A DNA stretch of 64,000 nucleotides from contig CM034104.1 in assembly GCA_019914945.1 (NCBI GenBank), forward strand, positions 2,730,501 through 2,794,500, read 5' to 3'. The position numbers and the translations under genes were made by a program. The notes beneath the pieces were generated by a model. That model ran no database searches and was not told the origin of the DNA. It saw only the letters and a program-made list of their open reading frames with translations. Below, piece after piece: positions 36,301 to 45,994 of this stretch (positions are counted from its first letter, which is position 1; each line of letters begins with the position of its first letter). This stretch comes from Typha latifolia (lineage: Eukaryota > Streptophyta > Magnoliopsida > Poales > Typhaceae).

Positions 36301-37220
36301 CCATGCCGTGCTCCTCTCTTCCAATCTACAACCTACTCACTACTTCTAGCATATGATTCTAGAAACAAGTAATGTTAGGATTATATTTTGCAGATAAGCC
36401 CCCAATCTTTATGGATATCTATAAATACACCCTCTTGCATTCATATTTAATATCTTTCAATGTTTTCTTTCATTTTGCACCCTTCTTGTATTTATCGCAG
36501 TTGACATCGTATCCAATCACACCAAGAACACCCTGGGACTTGTCAGAGATTCTACACAGAGTAACACGTTGTCAAGAATATTTCCATCGTACCTGAAAAT
36601 AAATATAATATTAAAAACAAAATCATTTAAGCTAGTGAATATTATGGAAGGTATTAGATACGATCGATGTGCTAAAATAATTTTTCACCGGCACTAAATC
36701 TCTACTATATTTAAATGATTTTAATTAAAATACAAAGATCGAATTAAACATATATTTAAATGATAAATGTAAATCATAATGATTATAAAAACTAGGATAA
36801 GAGATGAGAGTTTTTTACTAGATTAACTCTGCTCACCGAATATTGTAGTCTGCGTTAGCAATTTGATTTAATATTAAATCTTTTTTTTTTCTATGAGCAA
36901 TTTTGGGTACTCGTATATGGCAAAGAATAAATATATAAAAATCGCTGAATGAATTAGGATTAGCAGTTTACACAGCACTTAACATTTATTTTATTACAGA
37001 TATAAAAAATTTCTCACTGAGTTAGAAATTTTTTGTTGAACAAAATCGCTATCTTAGAAAACGATTTTATTATGCGTGCTTACATGGCATCCACGCGGAC
37101 TAAAAATTACTTAATCTATTGTGCACAATATTTGTTAAGCATAAATAGAATGGTCAAAATCTTTCCTTAACACAAAAGTTATACAGGCATCTATACTATT
37201 TTCCTCCATACACGTACAAA
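36301..37220. other. Intergenic AT-rich spacer, no gene seen
   Basis: Upstream flank of the sugar transporter fragment. Only AT-rich sequence without coding character; the open frame at 36372-36596 has no recognisable domain. Confidence 0.35.
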
Positions 37221-37223
37221 TAT

Positions 37224-37877
37224 GTCTAAGGTAGGGTTATAATTGGATCCAAATATTCGTTACTAAATCCACAACCAGAAGTCTGATCTTAATGTTTCTA
37301 TCTTTATAATAAATATGTTAGATTCGGTTTGAGTAGTTTTGGATCTGATCGAATCCAGATTTAGCATGGATCCTAACTAAATATCCATCGGAGTTTTATT
37401 ATAAGATTTCTTTTAAGTCCACACATAATTGTTAGATAGTCCAATATTTAAATTATGTAAATTGAAGCCTTTGATTATTCTAATTCCTATAAGAATAATT
37501 TTTAGTCTCTCGAAATATAACATTCGTTCTACTTTTATATTTGCTTAATATGTTAAGCTTGTGTCATTTTTTGTGAGATTATTATATCATAATTGAATGC
37601 TAAAATATATGACTTGTAGCTTTGGAATAAAAAAAATTATTTTATTTTTATTTCATAATATACTAGTTATTCATAAGGAATCCGAATTTAGTCCATTATC
37701 TGATTGACTTGAATCTAATTCGAGTCCGACAATATTAGATAATAAATAGATCATATATAGATGTTACAATTACTTATCCATTTAATATTTGATTTGAGTT
37801 TGAACCCGACAAAATTAAATGCATATGGATCTAATTTTTGTATATATATGATCGAATCCGATATAGTTACACCCTAG
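37224..37877. repeat. MITE-like element with TAGGGTxxAA ends
   Basis: The left end reads TAGGGTTATAATTGGATCC; the right end read on the opposite strand is TAGGGTGTAACTATATCGG. Internal GGATCTGATCGAATCC and GATCGAATCCG words recur in both orientations. Partial terminal inverted repeats and the lack of a coding frame suggest a non-autonomous DNA element. A TA-containing target duplication is possible but uncertain. Confidence 0.4.
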
Positions 37878-37979
37878 TATAGGTGCATGGGATTAAATTT
37901 AAACCTAGGGGTTGGGTTCTTAGTAAGGTTTTGAGTTGGGTTTTAAGCTTCAATTCATACTCAACACCTAATTAACCTA

Positions 37980-38650
37980 AGGGAGTGTTTGGTTGCTAAA
38001 ATATTTACTTTCAAAAATTTCTCTACTTTTCATATTTGATTGTAAAAAAAAATTAAAAAAAAGTAACTTCCTTGCATATAAAAAATAATTTTATATTTTC
38101 TTTTTTATTTTTTTTTTCTTAAAAGAAGATAGTTACTTTACTACGGTGAGACACTTCATTGAACTCTGCTTCTCGATGAGCAAATACATCATAAGTTCAA
38201 TTGGGGATTGACTAGTATCTTTGGTCCAAAATTTTCATTACGCCTAGACAAATTTGGCATGTACTGAACTGAATCACTTATCTTAATATCAAACTGTCAG
38301 CATTATTTTAGCACCATGTCAGCAAATGATGTAAATCATTAGTTTAATAAATTATTTTTAAGACAGCAATTCACGTAGCTTAAAAGAGAGTCACATTGTA
38401 ATATCCTAACGAAGAAATGAGAAATTAGCAGTAAGTCTAGTGTGACTTGGTAAACTGACCTACTTAAAAACCGTGTGGTTGCTTACTTAGTAAAAAGTGT
38501 CTTATTTTGATAAATAATTTAAAAACTATAGTAGAGTTATAATAGTTTTTTTGCAAAGGATAGCAAATTGTTAGTATAACCACATACACTTGCATTAATT
38601 TCATGACAGAGAACATTTATTATCTTACTTCGGATTGGGCAAATCTAACA
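37980..38650. other. Intergenic spacer with a GGGAGTGTTTGGTT terminus
   Basis: At 37980-37994 a GGGAGTGTTTGGTTG word, of the kind found at ends of plant hAT-type MITEs, introduces an AT-rich block with homopolymers. A matching right end was not located. No gene. Confidence 0.3.
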
Positions 38651-38665
38651 TCCACGCGGTTATAA

Positions 38666-38666
<1 letters not shown>

Positions 38667-38696
<30 letters not shown>

Positions 38697-38698
38697 TT
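38667..38698 (+). repeat. (AT)n microsatellite
   Basis: Alternating AT run about 300 bp upstream of the AHP start codon. Confidence 0.9.
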
Positions 38699-38886
38699 GC
38701 ACATCTACGTGGGCCCGTGAATGAATAACGCCATGCAATTATATAGGAGGAAGCCTTCCATCTGCCATAAATTTCAGCCAATGACAGTCGACCCACAACG
38801 AGAAAGTACAACAAATTCTCTCGCAAATTAGCTGTATTCTTATCTACATTCTCTTTTTGCCACCTCTCTCTTTGTAACCTCTCTTC

Positions 38887-38906
38887 TATCTATCTATAAA
38901 TTGAAT
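38887..38906 (+). promoter_or_regulatory. TATA box of the AHP gene
   Basis: CTATCTATAAATTG provides a TATAAA core at about 38895-38900, roughly 80 bp before the ATG at 38979, a plausible distance for a short plant 5' leader. Confidence 0.55.
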
Positions 38907-38978
38907 CAATCCCAAGTAGCTTGAAACTCTCAAAACTCTCGTGCTATTCCTCTTAACATATCTTTCTCTTTTACCTTA

Positions 38979-40134
38979 ATGGCGTTGGAGCAGTTGAAGA
39001 AGCAACTGGCTGGTCTCAAAATGGAGATATATCAGGAGGTTTTATATAGTTTCACAAGATATACATAAACTATCCCTTCATCCTATTTTCTGATGAGAAG
39101 ATGATCACATCTTTATTTGGTGTCTCTGTGTAGGGATTTCTGAATGAGCAGTTCACAGTTCTGCAGCGCTGCCAAGAGAGCGATCCCGGTTTTACCGTCG
39201 AAATGGCGAAGCTTTACTTCCAGGATGCTGAAGTTGTTGTCAATGATCTGACTGTGCTTCTGTGAGTGAGCTAGCTATATTCTTGATGACATCTCTAGAT
39301 CAGTATAATTATCCACACATCTTCTTTTTAAGTACACTGTGATTTTATTCAGAGTTCGGTTTAACGAATAGTAAGTTAGCTTTTTGATTCATCTTAATGA
39401 AGGGGTTCGGAGACTGTGGATTTCAGCAACGTTGGTGAGCTTCTTCACAAGTTGAAGGGGAGCTCAATGAGGTATATATATATATTCATATATTTCTTTT
39501 TCTATATATTTTTCTCCTCACTTTGTTGAGTTTAAAATTATTAGAGAATAGGAAAGAACATAAAATATAAGTTTATCCTTCTTATTTCCTGTTTATATAC
39601 TTCATAATATTATGTAAGGAATAATAATAATTATTATTATTATTATATAACCTTTTATTTTAGAATAATAACTAAATATCATAATAGTTTATTATATAAT
39701 ACGAATATTATTCATCAAAATTATATTTTATACTACACGCTAACCCAAATAGTAATTTACCCTTGATATCTATCTCATTAGTCTTCAAAATTATCAAATC
39801 AAAAAATATTTATCATAATTTTATAAAAAATGAAAAGTCTTTTTTTCTTATCGTTCTTCAATTTATATCACATCAAAGTAAATTATTACATCCTTATTTC
39901 ATAATACAATAAATATAGAAATAGTTATTCTTAGAATAGTTGTCATAATTTTTTACATTAATTGTTCACTAGATCCAAAATTTTAAATGGAAATTTTAGT
40001 TAGCTTTGTGTTTTTAGTTTAGGAATTCTTGTGTGTCATAAGCATGCTTATACAGTAACAGATCTAGACTCGCATATATTAACTACATATGAACATATAT
40101 TCTCTTCATATATTAGTACGTTACGCACTTATAA

Positions 40135-40174
<40 letters not shown>

Positions 40175-40669
40175 TTAGATACCTATGGATAAGAGATCAT
40201 ATTGTGCTTGATCAATCTAAGTGATTCAAATTATTACAGTCTTGGTGCCCAAAGAGTTAGTAAGGTTTGTGAAGAGCTTCAAGTTTGCAGCAAAGAAATC
40301 AATAAAGAAGGGTAAATATATACTTAACCTTCTTTTTTCTCTACTAAATCATTCTATACAATAAACATCATATATCTAAATTAAGTACCTAATGAGTTAT
40401 TTAATTCTCATAATGCTTTCTTCTATGCACAGATGTCTGAATCATCTGCAACAGCTCAAGGAAGAGATTTCTGTACTGAAGGACAAGCTTGAGTTCCTTT
40501 TTGTGGTATGAAAATTTTTCTTAACCACTTCTATATATGCATATATATATATATATATATATATAATCCAGCAAGCTAAATCTAGCTATGCTAATTTTAT
40601 TTTTATTTTTTTTTTCCGTTTGATGATTTGTAGTTGGAGAAGCTCATTACCACAGTTGGGGACAATTAA
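38979..40669 (+). CDS. Histidine-containing phosphotransfer protein (AHP/HPt)
   Basis: Small phosphorelay protein that passes phosphate from sensor histidine kinases (such as cytokinin receptors) to response regulators, shuttling between cytosol and nucleus. Six exons: 38979-39038, 39134-39261, 39403-39471, 40240-40311, 40433-40505, 40634-40669; phases close to give 145 aa, normal for plant AHPs. The HPt signature is LLHKLKGSSMSLGAQRVSKV (about residues 77-96), retaining the phospho-accepting His in HKLKGSS, so this is an authentic HPt rather than a pseudo-HPt in which that His is replaced. The C-terminal helix (LKEEISVLKDKLEFLF) also fits. Intron 3 (39472-40239) contains a reverse copy of the AT-rich MITE and an (AT)n run. 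The family call is secure; which paralogue is not determined. Confidence 0.93.
39600..39990 (-). mobile_element. AT-rich MITE, copy C (AHP intron 3, reverse orientation)
   Basis: The reverse complement shares ATAGATATCAAGGGTAAATT, TATAAAATATAATTTTGAT, TTTGATGTGATATAAA and TTCTAAGAATAACTATTT with the element at 8045-8460, in the same order. It is nearly full length relative to that copy. Confidence 0.6.
40139..40172 (+). repeat. (AT)n microsatellite in AHP intron 3
   Basis: Uninterrupted alternating AT run ahead of the exon starting at 40240; a second, shorter one lies at about 40540-40564 in the last intron. Confidence 0.9.
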
Positions 40670-42440
40670 TTGACACAGGTGGTGAAGAAGTGATGGCTTT
40701 CAACTTTCAAGTAAATGGAACTAGTGATTCCAATGAGCAAGGTTTTAGTTAGTTAAAGAATAAGATCCTTTTAGTTGGCTTATTTTGCATATCTACCATC
40801 ATTCTGTTTGGCTGCATGAAGACAATGAATTGGAATGGCCAAATCTTTTTTTATTATTTTATCATAGGCCAGTAGAACTCGACCGCTTTGTTAAGCCAAA
40901 CCTTTCTCATGGATGCGTTTATTTATTTTTTAATTAATTAGAGCATATAATATAAATTTAATTAGGTTAAATACAAATTTTTTTTAAAAAAAAAAAAGAA
41001 AGAAAGAAAGAAAGAAGTCTTTATGCGGCCCTACACTTGAGTCATTATGATGTCGCGTGCGTTCCACGTGCGGCGGAAGGCTCGCAAGAAAACCCCTTAA
41101 TGGGAAACAAAAGACACGGAGAAAATGTTTAAAATCTACAAGGGTTGACTGCTCCATCAGCTGCTCCCTTCAAACACCAAACACGCCTCAAAGCTACCAT
41201 CGATCCGCCACGTCATCCGACCAGTCTGTTTGCTGTTGCGGGCCACCCAACCCCGTGCGGCGCGAAAGCTGAGGTCGTTAATTGCGCGGGGTCCACGTCA
41301 TCCCCCCCCCTAAGTCCCATAAGTCCCATAAGTCCAAGTACAAACTCACACACAACAAGTGACTATAAATTGAATGCCCATTTAGAGCTCCTTTATTTAT
41401 TTATTTATTTATACAAAGGTAAACGAGACAGGAGTATAAGGATAAAATAAGAGAATCCCATCTCTTTTCTTTACTAGAAGAGGTGGCATCATTAACCGAC
41501 AAAAAAATTCCACACCTTTATGTTTGGGAAATTTCAAATTTCATTTTTTTTTTAAAGTTTACCTTACTCCTACGATTCAAATTTAAGAATTTTATAAGCA
41601 AATTATTCAATAAACTCAACTATTCCATAAGCATCCCGTGACACGATCTATTAATTACTAATTAGCGAGTCATAGACTCTACGGTTTGATCCAGCCCACC
41701 CAAGTGCCGAGTTAGAGGCGAATAGTTAATTACATGGCTCATCATGGATTAGACGTGGGTTAGAAAAATTATCCTAATATTTATTTAATTTTCATCATGA
41801 TTGGGTCTTTAAAAATAAATCCAAATCTAAATATTTGAGATCGTAGTTGAAATTTATCCTGGCCGCGTGCTTCAAAGACAGTGCTCATTCCAGTGGCATG
41901 GGAAAAGATCCACTAGAGGACGCCTCTCCATAAGTAATAAGCAATAAGCTCCCAAATTTATATCTTTTTTCTAGGTAATAAATGCCTGTATGCAGCCAAT
42001 CTATGCCTGTACCCTCAACTGCACATCAAAACAAAAAGAGAAAAAGAAATTAAAATAATTAGCAGTTTATATAATATACTACTACTCCCAATTTGCCATT
42101 GGGACTGGGGTGTTTATCTATCATTACTAGGCTTTTTAATCTCATCTTCTTCGCTAATCTATAATCATAAGCAATCAAATAAAGGACCCACCAGTCAATG
42201 AAAAGAAAAGATTTTGAGAGTAATTTTTTTTTCTTTTACCAGGAAAAAGAGAATGATTAGAGAGAGAGAGAGTCAAAAGCAACACAAGATGGCATCAAAT
42301 AACTAAAACTTTTTGGAAAATAAAACAAACCTCAAGAAATGCTACCAGGCTTCTACCCCAAGACACACTGCTCTTCTTTTCACTGTCCCCCCCCTCCCCA
42401 CTCCTCATTAAAAAGCTCTCCTTCCCTCCCTCGCTTTTCC
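40670..42440. other. Intergenic region between AHP and the LRR gene
   Basis: AHP 3' flank, then an (AAAG)n tract at about 40997-41017, and a GC-richer patch at 41030-41300 with a CACGTG G-box at about 41067-41072 and a short TAAGTCCCA tandem repeat at about 41310-41338. A (TTTA)n tract lies at about 41392-41410. Open frames at 41057-41450 have no recognisable domain and are not called genes. Confidence 0.4.
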
Positions 42441-42442
42441 TT

Positions 42443-42451
42443 AAACCCTAA
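42443..42451 (+). promoter_or_regulatory. Telo-box upstream of the LRR gene
   Basis: AAACCCTAA about 50 bp before the ATG, followed by a CTTCTTCTT leader. Telo-boxes are common near plant transcription starts; function here is inferred. Confidence 0.35.
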
Positions 42452-42501
42452 AAAAACCCTCCTCTTCTTCTTCTTCTTCGGTAAAACAACGAACACCTTC
42501 G

Positions 42502-43688
42502 ATGCGTTCCATTCACCTCCCTTTCTTCTCCATTTACTTCTTCGTCTTCTTTAGTAGGAGCGTGGCGATCTTGGACCCGGTGGACTACTTGGTCCTCCAA
42601 TCCATCCGCAAATCCCTCTCTGACCTCCCGGGTTCCGCCTTCTTCTCTGGCTGGGACTTCACCGGGGACCCCTGCGCCACCTTCCCCGGGGTTCTCTGCT
42701 CCGGCGGCCGCGTCGTCTCGCTCTCCCTCGGCGACCCACGCGCCGGCTCCCCGGCCTCTCCGGCCGTCTACCCGCCACCCTTTCCCGCCTCTCTGCCCTA
42801 TCCGATCTCTCCCTCGTCCCCGGCCGCGTCTACGGCGAGATACCCGCCGGCCTCCCCCGCCTCCCCAACCTCCGCTTCCTCGCCCTCTCCTCCAACCTCC
42901 TCGCCGGCCCCATCCCTCCCTCCTTCTCCCCGTCCCTCAAGACCGTAGACCTCTCCTCCAACCGCCTCTATGGCCAGATCCCTTCCTCCCTCCTCCGCCT
43001 CCCTTCCCTCTCCACCCTCGTCCTCTCCCACAACCGCCTCCGCGGCCCCATCCCCACCCCGGTTTCATCCCCTCTCGTCCACCTCGACCTCAAAAGTAAC
43101 CTCCTCTCCGGTGACATCCCCGCCCTCCCATCCTCCCTCCGCTACCTCTCTCTCTCCTCCAACCGCCTCTCCGGCCGCACCGACCGGGTCCTCTCCCGCC
43201 TCCCCCGCCTCGTCTTCCTCGACCTCAGCATGAACCGCCTCTCCGGCCAAGTCCCCGGCGAGGTCTTCGCCTTCCCGATTGTCTCGCTCCAGCTCCAGCG
43301 CAACTTCTTCTCCGGGTTCCTTCGGCCGTCCGGCCCGGTCACCGAGGGGGCGCTTGTAGACCTGAGCTACAACAGGCTGACCGGAAGGATACCGGCCGAA
43401 CTGGCGAAGGCGGGGACTTTGTACTTAAATAGCAATAGGTTCATCGGCGAGGTGCCGGCGGAGATGGTAGAGAGGGTGGTGCAGGGGAGGATAAGGTTAT
43501 TATACTTGCAACATAATTATTTAACCAAGTTTGGGATCGGACCCGGGGCGGCTGTGCCGGCGTCCACGTCGATATGCTTGCAGGACAACTGCATGGTGCC
43601 TCCGGTGGCGATGACGTGTCCTGTGAAGGCCGGGAGGAGGCGGACTCGGTCGGCGGCGCAGTGCGGCGCGTGGAGCAAGGGGAGGTGA
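42502..43688 (+). CDS. Secreted leucine-rich-repeat protein with one frameshift
   Basis: Intronless, very GC-rich gene. The first frame gives a signal peptide (about residues 1-22), then ILDPVDYLVLQSIRKSLSDL and GWDFTGDPCATFPGVLC, the N-terminal cap of plant extracellular LRR proteins. At about 42749-42753, just after the GDPRAGSP block, coding moves to the other frame; one missing base would be enough. From there to the TGA at 43686-43688 the frame is open with about nine LRRs (for example LRFLALSSNLLAGPIP, LVFLDLSMNRLSGQVP, LYLNSNRFIGEVP) and a Cys-containing tail (CLQDNCMVPP). With one base added the gene would be 395 aa, a normal length with no kinase or membrane anchor. The lesion could be an assembly error in GC-rich sequence or a recent null allele. 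Ligand and partner are unknown. Confidence 0.85.
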
Positions 43689-44530
43689 AATTTTTAATTT
43701 TTTGTTTAGGAAAAATTTTTTGCTCAAATTTTTTTCTTTTTTCTTTTTGGGGATTTTGGAATGAATTCTGGGGGAATAATGTGCATAAGGTATCAGCTGG
43801 AAAGGGGAGTTGTAGGTTTCTACTTGTTTTTGCTTTACGTTGTTGTTGTTGGTAGCGATGGAAGAAAAATACAACGATTTGTTGACCATTTTGCGAGTTT
43901 GCATGAGGAAATTTGTGAGTCGTCACCCTTCGTGCTCTTCTTGTTGTTGTCGACTCGTCCTTTCATCCTAAACTATGGAAGCGTAATGGGAGCATTAATG
44001 TTGGTAGTAGCTCTTCTCTTGTTCGTTTGTGATGGTATTGGTAGTAGACTCTTCACTCTCAATTGTGACCCACGGCTCTTTTTCTTGTTTCTTTGAGAGA
44101 AGAAGTCAGTAGTCAAACAATTCATTAATAGTAATATTTAATTATGAACAAAACCATGCATGATATATATAGGGAGAGATGTTGAGAAAAGTTTTAGACT
44201 ACTTGTCTATAACAGAGTGTATGACCAAAGGAAAGTAACAAACTCAAAACATACAAAGTATAATCTTTAACTGTAAACTGGGGAAGTAGGTTGATGACTT
44301 TTAGAACAAGCTCCAAGAGATCAACAAATAAATTAGTCCTAATCTAAGGCTGGTGTGAAGCAGAGGGAAGTGAAGGTGGAGAATGAGAGGTGCAGGGTCT
44401 TTGGTTCATAAAAGACTATAAGCCACACTCGAATTGAAAGCCAAAGGGTTCCGTGGTTGTTCCTATAAATTACTACATTGGTGTTTCTCCAAGTCCAACT
44501 TACACACAGCTAATTCTAGGTATTTGGACT
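43689..44530. other. LRR gene 3' flank
   Basis: Starts with T-rich presumed 3' untranslated sequence after 43688. An open frame at 43761-44096 has hydrophobic character but no recognisable family and is considered chance. Confidence 0.35.
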
Positions 44531-44840
44531 GTTAGGGGTGTAAATGAGCCGAGATGGGAGAGGTGGAAAAATTAAGCTCAGCTCGGCCCAGCTCAGGCTT
44601 CAGATTAGCTGGATGGCTCATGGGCTTACATGGGATGTTCTATAGTTGGATCCAAAAATCATATGTTATATAACATTTATATATTTATTTTGATCTATAT
44701 ATATATAAATCATCTCACATATTATATATAGAGTCTAGTCAAGCTGAGCCCGAATAAGCTGAGCCTTAAATTTTATCTCAACTCGGCTCATTTAGCGCTC
44801 GAGTCAAGCTATAAAAGATGGCTAGTTTTTCTTGATACTT
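44531..44840. repeat. GAGCTC-word interspersed repeat, copy 3
   Basis: Begins with AGGGGTGTAAATGAGCCGAG and continues with AGCTCGGCCCAGCTCAGG, AAGCTGAGCCCGAATAAGCT and CGGCTCATTTAGCGCTCGAG words in both orientations. This is the longest of the four copies, and its GGGGTGTAAA start looks like a true element end. Confidence 0.5.
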
Positions 44841-45627
44841 GGACACCCAAATGTTTTGGGTTTGTCAACATAGAGCTGTCCTATTATTGGCTGCCGAGCT
44901 GTGTCTCAAGCTCTAGTGCTCCACCCAACTTCGTGCTTGGGCATGGGTTATAAATATAAATCACACCTGATCGTGCGAGTATCAGACTACAATTCTAACA
45001 GTAAGGTGCCAATTTCCAACCCGACAGTTAATTGAAAAAGAACCAAAGGACCATCAAGCAAGTACTACAATGATAAATTATTAGAGCTATGGAGTCTATA
45101 TCTTGGTTTTAATCCCTTCTTCTTCTTCCAATAAATATGCTATGGTAGAATGCAGCTCTTGTGACTTGAATCAAATGAACAGAAATAAAAAAGAACTCAA
45201 ATGCCTGTCAAGTCTTAATCCTTTGTCAAGATGGATGTTGGTTTACAATATTAATTTTTATTTTTATTTTTGACATATTCTTTAGCTGAGGAATCTGCTA
45301 AGGTTTATAACCCGACATATGTTGCTGCGACCTGTTGCATCCAACGTTCACTAGCTCCAAGGGTATGTGAACATTTTCCTTCACATCAGACCTCCAGTAG
45401 TTCTCCTAACCCTATCAACAGCCCAGTTACTTTTTAAAGTGTGAAATATTTTTAAACTTTCAAATAATAATTAAAAAAAAACAGTCAAATTCAACATTTC
45501 AAATGAGAATGAGGTCAACACAGGTTGTTTCTAGTCGGATTTCTACAATAATCTACTGGTGGAGGCCACTTATGACTTACCTCGTGGTTGCCTAGACGTG
45601 TGTTTACATAATTTTTTTTTGTTTTAT
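44841..45627. other. Intergenic spacer, no gene seen
   Basis: AT-rich sequence between the GAGCTC repeat and the MITE upstream of the PPR gene. No coding or RNA-gene pattern recognised. Confidence 0.35.
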
Positions 45628-45903
45628 AAGGCCTCATTTATTTTAGAAATGAAATCAATTTTAAAATAAATTTTTATTTTTATTATTCTTAAAATAAGGT
45701 CTTTATTTTAAAAATAACTATTCTAATATTCACTTATAGGTTGATGAAATAGATATCAAAAGTAAATTAATAATCAGATTAGTATGTGATATAAGATATA
45801 ATTTTAATAAATAATATTTATATTTTAGAATAGAGTTATTAACTGTTATTCTGAAATAAAAAAGTTGTATTCTAAAGTATAAAAAAATAGTTATTCATAA
45901 AGT
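45628..45903 (+). mobile_element. AT-rich MITE, copy B (upstream of the PPR gene)
   Basis: Starts GCCTCATTTATTTTAGAAAT and shares GATGAAATAGATATCAAAAG and GATATAAGATATAATTTTAA with copies A and C, with an internal deletion relative to them. Its right end is about 90 bp before the PPR start codon, so it is likely to form part of that gene's promoter or 5' leader. Confidence 0.6.
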
Positions 45904-45994
45904 AAACCGGTTAATTCAGATATTGTAGCCGCCACCTCTGGCTAATTATATACAATTAGATGAATAGGGAGGGTCCGTCGGAAGACACAAGAAA

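Noticed and set aside
41057..41450. Overlapping open frames upstream of the LRR gene
   Set aside because: No domain, low-complexity translation, and GC patch limited to promoter-like sequence; no splice or start support.
42798..43342. Long minus-strand and alternate-frame open frames across the LRR gene
   Set aside because: Shadows of GC-rich LRR codons; translations are Glu/Gly- or Pro/Ser-only low complexity.
43441..43926. Minus-strand open frames at the 3' end of the LRR gene
   Set aside because: Antisense of the LRR tail plus T-rich 3' flank; no recognisable domain.
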